From the NCBI RefSeq assembly GCF_000006565.2, contig NC_031472.1, positions 2,660,227-2,724,226 on the forward strand: DNA of 64,000 bases, given 5' to 3'. The position numbers and the translations under genes are program-made. Under the pieces are notes generated by a model. That model was not told the DNA's origin. It worked only from the letters and a program-made list of their open reading frames with translations, and searched no databases. Source of the DNA: Toxoplasma gondii ME49 (lineage: Eukaryota > Apicomplexa > Conoidasida > Eucoccidiorida > Sarcocystidae). This document shows positions 39,601 through 51,652 of this stretch, piece by piece. How positions within the stretch are numbered: position 1 is the first letter of the stretch; each line of letters begins with the position of its first letter.

Positions 39601-39988
39601 GACTGACTTCAACTTTCCTGGCTTAGATTCACATAGTTCGCACCTCGGCTGTCGCGTCTCCCGCAACTTTCGCGCGTTTGGTCGGACCCTCAGGGTCGCC
39701 GTGGTTTGGACTCGCGGGGGCGGCCCGGACGTCGTCGTCGCTGTCGTTTCCACCGTCACTGCTGAAGTTCGAGAGAGAAGAATGGTCGTCTGAAGAAGCA
39801 TTCACGTCGCCGTCTGGTTCATCGGGCGCGGGAAACGAAGAAGAGAGAGCAGTAGGAAGAGACGAAGGAAACGGAGACGACGAAGAGGGTGTGACGGAAT
39901 GGGCAGCGTATGGGTGTGGAGGTGACGGATCGAGAGACTCGACGCCCGTCACTGCAGGGAAAGAAGTGGAAGAGGGCTGCAGCGACAT
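36684..39988 (-). CDS. Med10-like Mediator subunit (divergent)
   Basis: Candidate subunit of the Mediator middle module, which links transcription factors to RNA polymerase II in the nucleus. Exons: 39988-39644, 39293-39209, 38394-38289, 37551-37353 and 36950-36684 (stop), 333 residues, phases 0, 1, 2, 0. The N-terminal 118 residues are Ser/Pro/Asp-rich with a basic TKRAK patch. The core spans exons 2-5: a helix HCLTKLTLLLEDG, a helix RYDRMLMKLEAYMSSS, then VPVGLLQALDKNVDPVDWLK, RCVLDVHREKNDQLRG and AFGAYEATLHD. This follows the Med10 order: a conserved VP, an acidic residue in the next helix, a Pro, a Cys-Leu helix, KN-Q--G, then a final helix. The last about 65 residues are Pro/Ser-rich and low complexity. 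An acceptor-like AG just upstream of the first ATG leaves room for an additional 5' exon. A (TA)n tract lies in intron 2. Family assignment rests on motif reading only. Confidence 0.6.
38907..38930. repeat. (AT)n microsatellite
   Basis: About 12 AT units in intron 2 of the Med10-like gene. Confidence 0.9.
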
Positions 39989-41574
39989 GCTTGTCACTGG
40001 CTGAAGCGGAAGAGGCCGTCAAAGGCACCTGCGAGTGACTCGCTTTCGTGTCTCACAGCTCCTTGCGCGAGCCGAGCCCCGGCGCGCAAGACAGGCGTCG
40101 AGAAATCAGAAAGCAGGACGAAGCGAAATACAGAAGGGATATGCGAAAAAGAGAAAGGGGAGAAGAGCGACGAGAAAGGAAACAAAAGAGTAGGCGAATA
40201 AAACGAAGGAGGGAAGAGTGACCCAACACAGAAAGGAAAAGGAAGAGAGGGGGGGACAAAAGAGGATCCAATTATGGAATGCTAAGACTTTGGGACTGGT
40301 CCTCATTTGACCTTCTTGGGAAGCATGCCCACTTTTAAGACAGAGACGTGTACCCTCCTAACAGAGGCAGCGGTCTTTCCTCTCTTCCTTCGTCTCCTTG
40401 CATTCACTAGTTTCCTAGTCCTTCTTTAGTCCACCTTCCCTTCTGTAGTTTTCTTCTGTCGCATCCTTTCCCCGCCGTCTGCTCCCTGTAGCATTTCATG
40501 AGCGTTGTATCCCCAGAAAGGCGGCTCGGAAGCACAGCAACGAATCGTACTAATTCCACCAAGCGAGGGAAGAGTGAATAGAAAAGATGAAGAAGAAACG
40601 CCAGGTGTTTCGTAGAAAGGGAGGGAAGGTGAAGGAGAGAGACAAGACAGGCACGATGCGAGACACGCACACTCAGCCGCTTCCTGGCCTGCGGCTCTTC
40701 TGTTTCCAATCCAGCGCTTCCAGAGCAAGTCACCTCAGCAGAGCCTCAGTGCCTTTAGCCGCGGAACAGGAAAAATAAGAGAAAAGAGAAGGAGAAGATC
40801 TGGAACAAGGGGAGGGTTCGTCGTTCCTTCTTTGCCAGAGAACGCGCGTTTGCGTTTGCAACATAGACTGCATGCATCCTGCTTGCGCGTCGCCGCCGGG
40901 ACTGCACAGACGACCGAGAGACGAGTAGGCTCGTACGGTTTTCTCCTACTTCTTCACAGAAGCGTTTTTTCCCGGTGGGGCGGTTGACTGCGCATTTCCG
41001 TTTTCCCTTCCTCGGCGGTTTTTCCTCTGCGTCGCTCTTTCTTCTCCGCTCTCTCGCTTCGAGTCCAACCGCGGGCGGGACCGCCAGGGGGGACTTTGAT
41101 TTTTTCTGGGCTTGGCGCACGAGATTTCGCGTTTTCAATTTGAGTCGCGCGGCGCCGAAGCAGTCCTTGACAAAGCGTTTCTGTCGACCTCCGTTGGAGG
41201 GTGAAGAAGCTTTTTTCTTTCCCTGGCCCCCACGAGCACACTCCGGTCTTGCGTCGATTCTATCGCGCTCTGTTCTTTTCTGTGGCGCTCTGTCCCCGAT
41301 CGCGGCTGCAGGGGTCTACTCGCGACAGCTGCTGGTCGTCACGCATAGATGGTCCACAAAGCTTGTAGAGGTCCATAGACAGGGTAGCGTGCTGGCTCAC
41401 TGATATGCATACATGCCCCGATTCATGGATCCAGTTTGCATGTATATATGAACCCAGGTCAAGTATTCTGAGTATGCGTTACACGTGGATTGTCTCGTTC
41501 GGCGTCGTCTGTGTCTCGAAAGGGTATGCTTCTTCTATGTTGTTTCCCAGCGTTTCATTGTTTTCGATCGCAAA
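39989..41574. promoter_or_regulatory. divergent promoter region between the Med10-like gene (-) and the pyrophosphokinase gene (+)
   Basis: About 1.6 kb between head-to-head start codons. The side facing the minus gene (about 40080-40260) is a long purine-rich tract on the + strand, meaning a pyrimidine-rich leader for that gene. The side facing the plus gene (about 40960-41570) is rich in TTC/CTC pyrimidine runs. A palindromic TGCATGCA sits at about 40869-40876 near the centre; GCATGC cores are a frequent promoter element in Toxoplasma. Short open frames here have low-complexity composition and are not called. Confidence 0.45.
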
Positions 41575-43611
41575 ATGGTGAGTGTCTGGCGTGCGAAATC
41601 GGCGTTCAGCCTTTCTTTCCTTTCTTCCTCCTCCGCTTCCTTCTCCATCATGACACCTTTGTCTTCATTCTCTCTCTCGTGTAGCCGTTTGTCTTCGTCG
41701 GGTGTCTCTTCGCCCCGCGTTTTTGCGAACACCGAGCACCGCGGCCCTTCCTCCTCTGCCTCGCCGTCGTGCGTCGCCTTTGCTGCCTCGTCGTTTCTCC
41801 TCCGGGACGGTCAGACGTCTCGGTCTCAAACCTCACAGTGTCGGCTGCTCTCCTCCACGACAGTGTGCAGGCCCCGCCACCGGCCTCGGAGATTCGCCCC
41901 CGCCGACACTCCGCTGTGGCACTCCGCGGCGCCCGAACGGATCCGCCCCCCAGACAGGCCCGCCCTCGGGGCCCGCGGCACAGAGCGCGGCGCGCCCGTG
42001 GCGCCCGTGGACCCCAGCGCCGGGGCGCGCCTCGACAGAGACCTGAGGGACACAGGTGCCCTGGACGGGAACGGAACGGAGATCAAGAGCCCGTTCGCCC
42101 TGGCGGTGGCGTTCGCGGTTGTTGCCTCCTCGTTCCTTTACGGAGGCACAAATCGCCCCAGCAAAGTGCGCGCGGACGCATCACTCTCCTCCTCGGCTTC
42201 GGCTCCCGCAGCGCGCCTTGCGCCCCCCACACCTCCAGAGCTCGTGACTCTTCTCGCCTCGTCACCCGCCTCCTCGCCGGCTCTCTGTGTGGAGAAGAGC
42301 GTCGCCCCCGAGTTGCCGCCTTCGGTGCCAGACGCACCGTCTGTTCCCTTGCCTGTCGTAGCTGAGGCTGCCGACTCAGCCCCGTCCGATGCAGCCTCCG
42401 CCCCGGACTCGATCTATCAGGAACTCTGCGCAGACTCGTCGCTGCAGATCTTCACAGGTACGGCCCATCCCGAGCTTGCGCGTGAGATCGCAGCGCATCT
42501 GAACGTGACGCTGGGCAGGGCCGTGCTGGGCCGCTACGCAGACGGAGAGGTCGTCATTCAAATCCTTGACGAGGTCCGAGGCAAGGATGTATTCGTCATT
42601 CAAAGCACTCCCGCCGCGGGAGGAGACGTCCACACTTGCCTCGTTGAACTTTTCCTTCTCCTCACCGCCATTCGCAGGTAAAGAGAGCGGTAGCAAGAGA
42701 GGAGTAGACAGAAAGGGAAGGGGGCCGAGAGAATGAGGAAAAGAATACAAGCTGGAGTGAACATCGTGAACAGCGCGACTGGCGATGTATGTACGCGAGA
42801 GAAGAGGATGCTAGGAAGCCGTAGATGTAGAGGTCACACACTGGGTGAGGCATAACGTCCCCCACCCCCCCACCCCCCCCGTCCACCTTCTTTCTACGCG
42901 TCCCTAAAGACAAGGCAAAATGCCCGTGCCGTGTTAGGAGGTCAACTTCAATGTAAAAATCGGGTCGCGTTTTCCTTGTCTATATCGGAAGGCCATGACG
43001 CGTACATACGGAACCACATCGGCACGTGTGCTCGTGGAAACGCATTCATGTGTCTGTACGCGTGTGTGTGTGTATATATATCTATGTTGATGTGCGTTTG
43101 TATCGGCACGAGTGTCAGTCAATTCGTTTGATGGACGTTGGGTTCTCTGTGGCGACTTGTTTTCTAGAGCTTCGGCGAAGCGAATTATCGCCGTGATTCC
43201 TTGCATGCCGTACGACCGCGAGACCATGCTGACGCATGGAGACGACAGTCTGACGCCAATGGCTGCCGCCGACCTCGCCATTCTTCTTCAGGTGAGAAGC
43301 CGCGGAAGTGCGTCGGTGGGCGTTATCTCTTATTACCATTACAACTTCGGAAAAAGGGGACAAGTCCACTTCTTCGCGCGCAGCCAGGGGAGAAGAGGGA
43401 CGTCGACGCCATGTTTTCGGTGAAGGCAAACTCGAGACCGAAGGCATCATCAAAACGAGCTGAGGAATATGCGCGTGCCACCAGGCATCGACGGATACTC
43501 AAACGGGGACCTCCAATCCTCTCTGTCTTTTCATATGTTTTTGTTCGTATCCAACAGAGCCCACGCAATGTGACATGCCACTCAACAAGAGCAGGGGCAA
43601 GAATTTATATC

Positions 43612-43645
<34 letters not shown>

Positions 43646-44347
43646 CACAGGGGTATAGGCGATTGACCGGTAGACTATGGGTGCCGTGAGGGTGACGCGG
43701 TGAAATGAGAAACAAGCGTGTGTGTAGACGAATGTATTTGGTCATGTGGCGTTCGTGGTGGCCTTTCTGTTCGTGCATAGAGCTAGAGAATGAACCTTTG
43801 TTGATTTTTTTCTTTGTGGCTGCATAGGTTTGCGGCGCGGACGGGGTCATGTTTGTCGACATCCACAACCCACGGATGGAGGGCTTCTTTACTTCGCCCC
43901 ACGGGCCGCCGCTGCCGATGACAAACATCTTGCCCCACCGCCTCGCCGTCAAGTACTTCCAGAAGAAGGAACTTTTCCGCCCTGTGGTAAGGCGCGAAGG
44001 AAGACGCAAACACGCACATGTGAAGATCCCTTTGTCGGGTGTCGAGGTCCAAAAGTGATATGTTTATTTGTATGTCAGTGTCAATTTAGGTGCGTATGTT
44101 TACATGCGTAAGTACGTATGTAGACGTACATAGTGGCTGCGCACAGGTGTACTCCTGTACGTAAATCCACACATGCACATGCATACATTTGCAAATCTGC
44201 GTAAGTGTATGCGTTCAGTTGTTTGTCTATTTGAAAAAAATGGTGAGGTAGAGATAAATCTGCGGTCGCTCATCGAGCGGCGATGCCCATGTATCTACGG
44301 TACCCTACGCTCCGCCGTGTGTGCATATCTCTCTCGGTTTCCCGGAG

Positions 44348-44378
<31 letters not shown>

Positions 44379-46331
44379 AATATGTATATATATATATATA
44401 CATATATGCACATATCGTTAATGAAGGGGTCGAGCCTTGAGGAAGATAGTGATTCACGAAGCGTGTTTTGTACGCCTGCACGTGGGTCGCAGGTCGTCGC
44501 TACCGACAACACGGCCGGCGAGAAAGCGATGGCTTTCTGGTCGATGCTGAAAAAAAACGGCATCAACGCTGGGTTTACCACCATGGTAGGCGCGGCGCTA
44601 TTGCCAAAATAACGTGGACCCACAGAAGGATCGACGCAGTCAACTGCAGACACTATAACTACACACATGCCCACATGCATACAGAGCTTTTCTGACTATA
44701 CTAGCATGAATATATATATTCAGAGGTACACGCATCCATTGGTGCATAGCCATATATGTACATAGGTGATCATATACGGACCCCGATACGCATGACAATA
44801 CGGGATCCCAAGGTAGACACAGCCAGCGTCCCCCACGCATATATATATATATATATATGTATAAACATATATATCTCATGTCATATATCTCTGTAGGCGA
44901 GTCTCTCTTGCATGCAGGTGCGTGTGAAATATAGGTGCATGCAAGTTGTTGGGTCGCCCTTGTTTGAGCGCCATCGACAGACTCTTTCTTTTTTTCTGGT
45001 TCAGGTCTGTGATGCACCAAAACGGGAAGTGAGAGAAGGCACTCCAATTCTCTTCTCCAGCGCTGGCGCAGACCAGCCTTCTAGGGGTTCGGATGAGGGC
45101 GATAAGAACGGAGTCACGCTGAACCACGTGGGAGACGTCGAGGGATGCGACTGCATCATCGTCGACGACATCGTCGACACCGGGGAGAAGGCAGCGGCCA
45201 CTGCGAAGGAACTCCAGGCTGGTGGCGCCCGAAGAATCTTCATGCTCGCCACCCACGGAGTCCTTTTCAAGGGCGCTGTAGACCGAATCAACAAAAGCCC
45301 CATCCAGGAAGTAGGCATCGCGAATACAAAGATACTAAAAAAAAACAGAGACAGAAGGACAAAAATTACCAATGCGGAGAGGTTGAGAGAGAATGACGAG
45401 GAATGTTATTCCGGGGAATCTGCCATGGGGGCAGTCTGAGGCCGCCCAGTAAGCGTCCGATCGTTAGGTTCTTGCGGGTTGCGAATCGCAGGAGGCAAGG
45501 GAAGAAACGAGACAGGGTAGATACAAAGAAACAAAATCTGACTGTATCTTTTGCTAGCTCTCGTCATGTTCACAGAACATGGATTGTCTCTGTCAGACTA
45601 TCTTAATCCTTCGTGTCTGTTTTCGTTTGAAGCTCCGGGGGTGATCCTTGTTTGTTAGTCTGGTGTAGGAGGTCTGCTTCCGAGGGTCCATTTTCACTAC
45701 CTTTCACGTTGCTTCCCTTTTTGTTTCTGCTCTTTGTTTGTGACGTTTTACCCGTGCCGCTTTCTAGACGTGTGGGTGTTTACGTTCTCAGTCTGGGGTT
45801 CGCAGTCTCCTTTTCTGAGTCGTTGTGACCGCTGCAAGCCACCTGGTTGCTGAGTCAGGCGAGACTCGGCCTTGCAGCTTGCCTGTGAGATGCAAAGAGT
45901 CCTTTGCTGTCGCTTCGCGACTGTATTTTCGAGCGTTTCGAAAGCAGCGTTTCTGTGTTCCAAGTGCTCCCCAGTGCCACTCAGACAGCGTGGGTTGGCC
46001 GCATCACATGGCATCAAAATCGTATTGTCTATTTTCTTTCACTGGCATACCCGATATATCTGGAGATGCGCGCAAAACGCTTAACTCGGTTTTGTTTCTC
46101 CCCGCTTTTTACCCGACTTCATGCGTTTCGCTTGCCTCTTATGCGTAGGTCATTCTCACCAACACGGTCCCCATTCCGCCGCACATCTTCTGCGAGAAGC
46201 TGGTCGTGCTGTCTGTGGGGAAACTGATGGCTGAGGCTATCAAGCGCGTGCATGCGGAGGAGTCGCTATCAAGTCTATTCGAGTGTCGCACGAACCCGGG
46301 TCCATCCACCAAAGCCTCTACCTCCAAGTAG
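41575..46331 (+). CDS. ribose-phosphate pyrophosphokinase (PRPP synthetase) with N-terminal extension
   Basis: Makes 5-phosphoribosyl-1-pyrophosphate from ribose-5-phosphate and ATP, feeding nucleotide synthesis and salvage. Exons: 41575-42677, 43168-43291, 43828-43986, 44493-44585, 45005-45310, 46149-46331 (stop); 655 codons, all phases agree. The ATG at 41575 has a good context (CAAAATGG). The first about 285 residues are Ser/Ala/Pro-rich and contain a hydrophobic stretch of about 20 residues (FALAVAFAVVASSFLYGG, near residue 180). The catalytic region begins LQIFTGTAHPELAREIA and has GRYADGEV, VDIHNPRMEGFF with the catalytic His, NHVGDVEG, and the PRPP loop IIVDDIVDTGEKA. The ATP-loop RQD found in classical enzymes is replaced (MPYDRETMLTHGDDSLTPMA), and the flexible loop after CDAPKREVREG is enlarged. 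This matches a divergent subclass, or a regulatory or associated subunit. The extension may target the protein to an organelle or anchor it; I cannot tell which. Confidence 0.92.
42858..42880. repeat. C-rich homopolymer tract
   Basis: Runs of C broken by single A residues inside intron 1 of the pyrophosphokinase gene. Confidence 0.85.
43614..43642. repeat. (AT)n microsatellite
   Basis: About 14 AT units in intron 2 of the pyrophosphokinase gene. Confidence 0.9.
44348..44403. repeat. compound TA/TG microsatellite
   Basis: A TA tract, a short GTGTGTGTG run and a second TA tract in intron 3 of the pyrophosphokinase gene. Confidence 0.9.
44840..44858. repeat. (TA)n microsatellite
   Basis: TA tract in intron 4 of the pyrophosphokinase gene. 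Confidence 0.9.
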
Positions 46332-48793
46332 AAGCTGGGGAGTGGCCGCGAAGGCCCCATGCGATGGGGGCGCCCTGTTTAGGATTTAGGTTTTGCAAGC
46401 AGACATTCGAGGGAGCGCTGATGACAGCACACTGAAGAAGGGGAGGGATGCGCGAGAGTAAAGGGAACCTGTGAGGGTAAACGCGCGCGCCCTCGTTTTG
46501 AATCGCTGGGTGTTATTGGGGGAAATCCTCATCGTCTTTCCTTGCTTTAGTACTTCTTTCCTTTCGTCTTGTTCGACTTCGCCGGTAGTTCGCGGTCCGC
46601 AACTTGCTACTCGCTCTGTCCAGTGCGGTCTGTGTTGAATGGAACAGCCTTCAGATCTACTTTGGAGGCTTTTGCATCTGGACAGCTCATGCCCTGGGAA
46701 CGTATCTGCGTGTTTCCGGGTGGCGTGGACTTCGTGGCACTCGATTTAGAGACCTGAATAGGCACGACTGTATAATAAACATTGTTGTCAAGCCATATTA
46801 TTCCCGTTGTTTCCGTTTGCCCGCCCATATCTTGCCCATCCTACCTTTCTGCCACGATTGTGTCTCTCTGTTTTCCCAGTTGTATTTATGTGATGCTTGG
46901 TCTTTCATTCGTCACCAGTCTCGCATGTCCCATTGTTGTGGGAGTCGATTTCACGCCGATTCCGTTTCTCCATGCCTCGCTTAAATCGATTTTCGTCTTG
47001 GCGCTCCACGCCGGACCTCGCAGAAGCTCTTCCAAATCGTTTGCCGGATTCTCGTTGTGTTACGTTCGTCCCGTTGTCCCCTCGGAGGAGGCGTTCCTTC
47101 TCCGGGTCAGTGGTCCGTGCGTCCCCCCCCCCCCGCGTATCAAGTCGTCCTCAGATCAAATGCTTCCAGAAACATCTGGGTGCAAGTTGCGCCTGGAGGA
47201 ATGAAGGTGTGTTGGTACTCATTTTGAAGCCCTTTACACCTGCATAGGTCCGTGTATATATACATGTCTACTGTAGATTAATATATGCATTTCGCAGCCT
47301 GCTGGTGTGCGCATGCACGTATATGCGTGCATCTATACTTACGTGTATACAGTTGTGTATATGTGGAGGGTTGTGAATGCATATACCGCCGAGTGTGCGT
47401 ACAATGGTAGAGAAGCTCTTCTGAAGTTGGACGGGGAATCTGTGGACCATTGTAATAGCATGAACGGCGGTGGCCGAAGTGTCCTTGCATGTACGTTGTT
47501 GGTTTGTGGTTCGCAACACAGAACAGCCGAAGCGCGCAATTCGAAAACGCTCGCGCATCTGCTTGTCGGAGCCACATTGCGTCATTGGTGCCAGACAACC
47601 TCGAGCGAGAGGGCGACGAGAGGGGAAAACAGGAACGCGAACGATGTTAAAAAGCAAAACGGGACAACGGGACCATCATTGTGCTTCCGAGACAGAATGC
47701 AGTTTCCCTTTTTTTCTGGTATATGTTGTGCGATACCCCGGCGCCGGCAGCCCCTTCGCCATCAGTGATGCCGGGTGCATGTACTCCTGAAAGAAATTCA
47801 GAGCCGCTGGCAAATCCGGCGTCTAACGGATTGCGAGAAAATCACCCCTGTTCTTCCATAGGCTCTGTCGGTGGTAGTTCATGATAGTCTGTTGTGCGTT
47901 GGCAGGAACATGTGAACGTCAATCACTGCGTGACGAGTCACCTCTCTTTCCTTCATCAGGCGTTTTGCAGAGCGGTCGTGAGCTGCGACGTGAAACGCAC
48001 GATTTCCCTTGGCCAGGCCCCACAAAACCGAACCTGTGCGTCGAAGTGTGTCGGCCTGACGATCCCTGCTTTGTCGAACTGCGCGCGCTAGCGCAGGGCC
48101 TTCCAGATAGAGATTGCAAATCGAGTTGAGTGTCTGACAGATGTTAGGGAAACGTCTGTATGCTTCACGCGAAATAGCACCCCAGCTAGAGTCCTTGCTA
48201 CACGCTATAAAATGGCATTGCTAAGTTTGTAAAACTATCTTTTTCTGGAGAATACAGACTACGAGGTGGCCTACTGGATTAGTTCTTGAATGTATACGTT
48301 TAGAAGGAGACTCCATAGGATGACGTGTGTGATGGCATATATTGGCAAGCCTGCGAGACGTTCTCTCCACCTCTCCAAAGACCCGTAGAGCCACGATACA
48401 GGCAGCCCTCCCGGGGGGTGTCTCGGCGTACTCGATGGACGCCTCACGTTCGAGCATTAGGAAAATTGACAAGTCTGTGTTTGTGCAGCTCAAATGAGTC
48501 TACAGTCGGAGCTGGTGTCGCGGATGAATGGGCAGCGACCACAGAAGCAGGATGGGCCTTGTGTCCCCCACGCATGCAGAAGCAGAGTTGAAAAACTTGT
48601 ACCATCAACAATAAACGGTCAACACCTTCATACGGAAGGCCATGAGAAAGCCAAGACACGAAAGGGCGAAACGCACGGAAACAAAAAGCGTGGTTAGCCC
48701 CCCTTCTAGCGTTGCCTTCGTGATTCGCCTTCATTCCCTTCACTTCAGTTCGTGACCTGTCTTTCATGTCTCGCTGCGTTGACTTGTTCTCAC
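46332..48793. other. convergent intergenic region with unresolved 3' exons of the NELF-A-like gene
   Basis: Contains the 3' flank of the pyrophosphokinase gene and, on the minus strand, whatever exons follow 48794. Candidates are frames near 48432-48570 and 47919-48119, but neither joins in a way I can defend. A run of about 12 C is at 47123-47134. Nothing else coding is seen. Confidence 0.4.
47123..47134. repeat. poly-C run
   Basis: Uninterrupted run of about 12 C in the intergenic region after the pyrophosphokinase gene. Confidence 0.85.
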
Positions 48794-51652
48794 CGGCAGC
48801 CGAGCTCGGCTCTCCCTGTCCTGCTCCCGGGCCTCCGCAGCGACGCGGCAGCTGCGCGCTGCTGCTGCGTCTCCGCCGCCCGTCTCAGCTGTTGGCTGCC
48901 GCGCCTGACAGTCTGTGGCAAACGCAACAACTGACAAACAGGAACCCCGTGTCTCGACCGAAACACAGGAACTCGACGAAGCGTTCCACGAGTTACAGTC
49001 GGAAGCACAGCGACATCGCGACGCATGCTCTAGCTACGGACATCCTAAGACGCAATATGTCCGCGACACAGACACAAAGAGATCACGAGAGATACAGCGA
49101 CAGATTCAGAGGAGAGGAATTGAGAAAAGGAGGCGTAGAGACTGAGAGTTAAAGAGAACGAGAGGTACACAGGAGGCGACCTCACATGTACGAAAGAAGA
49201 GAGAGGAAATTGGGTTCTGTGCGCGTGTGTCTCACTAAGGGCCACCGCCGGCCGAGAACTCTGAGATGGACGCGAGTCCGGTACAAAGTGTGGTTCCATT
49301 TTTTACGGTGCCCACGCAGTGGGCCAACTAGATACAAGAAATGTGACAAATTTTACTCGACATACATCGACAAAAAGAGATCACAGGTTTAGGGCGCTTG
49401 GTCCAGCATATCAAACTTGGCACTAATCAGATGAGTTAAATAATACAGGGCAGATACAGAAAACCACAGTTTTGTTCGATTGCTGTGCGCCAGCACGTGA
49501 CCCGTACACCGTCAGACAGCTGCCGCCGCTTCAGTTGTTCAAATCCTCAACAAACGGACGCCCTCACCATTCTCATCAAGTCGTCGAAATTCTCCCTGGG
49601 GGTGAACAAATTCATCTCGAGTGTCGTAGAGAGCGAGATGTCCAGCTGGGCCTGAATCTGTTCGTGGGGTGGCAAATGCGCAGTTCGGGAAGCAGCTAAA
49701 GTTGCTGCTTCTGCGCTTGGAAACTCCACCTCCGGGTTGCACATGTGCTGCTCTTCGAGACCTCCTTTTCGGCGGTACGGGCCTTCTTCCGGGTGAAGAT
49801 CTGAATCCCAACGGGGGCACAAACACTAAAGAAGAAGCGAACTGCAAACGCATGCGTGCGAAGCTAGGCATTTTGCATCTGTTGCTTCCGGCCGAACAAC
49901 AATCGAAGGTCGAACCTCCATTCGATACAGGTCCCCCAGATCTCCACGTTCATCTTCCTTCGTCTCTTGCCTCCTTCTCAATGTCTCGTGTGCTCTCTCC
50001 TCGTCCTCTCAGACCCTTTCGCCGTTCCGTCTCTGCGATCCGCCACTGCTTTCCCCGTTCGGCGGCCGTCTCTCACTGTTCATACTCCTTGATAAGTGTG
50101 TGTTGCTTCTTTCGAGATATCCTGCAGTTCACGCGCATCTCGCAACTCTATATTTGCCCCCTGCTTCTCCTTCGATGGTCGCCGGCAGCTTGTGGTTTTC
50201 TCGTTTGGCTCCGTTTTTGTCCTCCTCTCCGGCTTACCTTGTTGTTCGTCGAGAAAGCTGATGATTCTGAACGCCGTCTCTGTATCCGTTTCCCGCAAGT
50301 CGACGCGTCCGCTGGAGATATACGGGACCTGGTCAACGAGAAACCAATCGAGACTTCAGACGTGTGATGGAATCTCCAGGGAAGCGAGCAGGGACATCAA
50401 GTGAAGGTATACAGATAGAGGCCTAGTTGTGTTCGCAACAGTACACCGTCCTGAGTGAGTCGAGAACATCAGAGATGAGCACACGCAATAGCGGTCCGCC
50501 AAGGGTGCATTTGTCCACATCGGGATGCACAGAGTGGCACGAGTCGCACAAAAGCAGATACTAGAGACAAGGAGAGAGTGCGGCCTAACCAGAATTCGAC
50601 TCAGTTTCTTGACCCATTCGTTAGGGTCGGTCTCAGCCTCCTTCAGGATTTCCGTCAAGACATCTTTGCTAGCTTCCCGCTGCAGACATGAAAGGCAGTG
50701 TCACGCATAAAGAGCCGATTGAAACGCAGTCACAGAGATACGAAGAAATCAAAGCCCGTGGAAAGCGAACGGCTGGGATGTAGCTGAGAAAGCAAATTCA
50801 CTGGCAGTGCAAAGAGCCAATGAAATCAGGGTCGCGTAGAGGAACTATAAAACGTGAAAAACGTGCCTTCCGAGTCTCGCAAAGGTGCGCATCGATCCCA
50901 CATTTGAGAGAAGGTTGCGAGGCAGTAATAAAGGCAGGGGAGAGGATAAAATCCAATAGACCCAGTTCTTGGTCTCCCAGAACGGGGACAGGACCGGACG
51001 CCTGCAAGGGTGGATCACAACTCCAGAGGCAAAGCCGCCACGGAGGAACGGAATCCATGACCGAGTGGAATTATAACGAAGAGGTGTTTGTCGTCGGAAT
51101 GGTGCCGAGACAAAAAACGAAATGTTTAGACGCTCGACTGTGCACTAGCGGGGGGCGGGGTGCAAAAGGGACGAGTGTGCTCAGTGGTTCGGAGGTAACT
51201 GAAAAAACGGTGCAAAACATGGAGCCTTACGTGGATCCGCAGGGGGCAGAACAGATGTCTCAGAAGAAAGTTCGAGAGAACAGAAGAAAAACGAGAAAAG
51301 TGATGGGCGACTCATGCAGAGTGGCGCGACGAGTCTGTCTCTCAGACGAGCTTACCAGTGCTGGGCGGAGGTAAAGGAAAGAAGTCAAGACGCGGACCTT
51401 GAGGGGGGTGGACAGCATGATGAATCGCTGATGTATGTACTTTAGAAGCGCAGGAGTTAAGAGTCGAGCGGCATGGCAGGACGACCAGTTGTCCTTTATG
51501 CTTCGCAGATAGGCAATATATCTGCTGCTGAGGGCCTCATTTCTGGAGAGTTGCGTTGTCCCTGTCGTCGCCTCACCCTTTATCTCCGTGTTTGTCTCTT
51601 CCAGGGCAGCCTTCTGACTACCGCCCAACGGGCTTCCTTCTTCGGATTCCAT
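48794..51652 (-). CDS. NELF-A-like transcription elongation factor (N-terminal domain)
   Basis: Candidate homologue of subunit A of the negative elongation factor, which pauses RNA polymerase II. Exons: 51652-51356, 50679-50590, 50450-50413, 50311-50238, 49800-49568, 48930-48794, with phases 0, 0, 2, 1, 0, 2 all matching. The ATG at 51652 (context CAAATGG) is the likely start. After about 45 polar residues comes a helical domain: NWSSCHAARLLTPALLKYIH, STPLKVRVLTSFLYL, then VLTEILKEAETDPNEWVKKL. In NELF-A the same order occurs: a W, an LLT helix, an LS-PVK-KLL-S-L helix, then a helix with DSDPWV. The remainder (ETDTETAFRIISFLDEQQ, then an acidic/polar region, then a basic Gln/Ala-rich stretch) has no clear match. 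About 289 residues are resolved; the C-terminus is not. No C-terminal NELF-A tentacle motif is seen. Assignment is by motif reading and needs profile confirmation. Confidence 0.58.

Noticed and set aside
41769..42365. 198-residue alternative frame rich in Arg/Pro
   Set aside because: It is a shadow of pyrophosphokinase exon 1, whose own frame runs unbroken into the catalytic domain.
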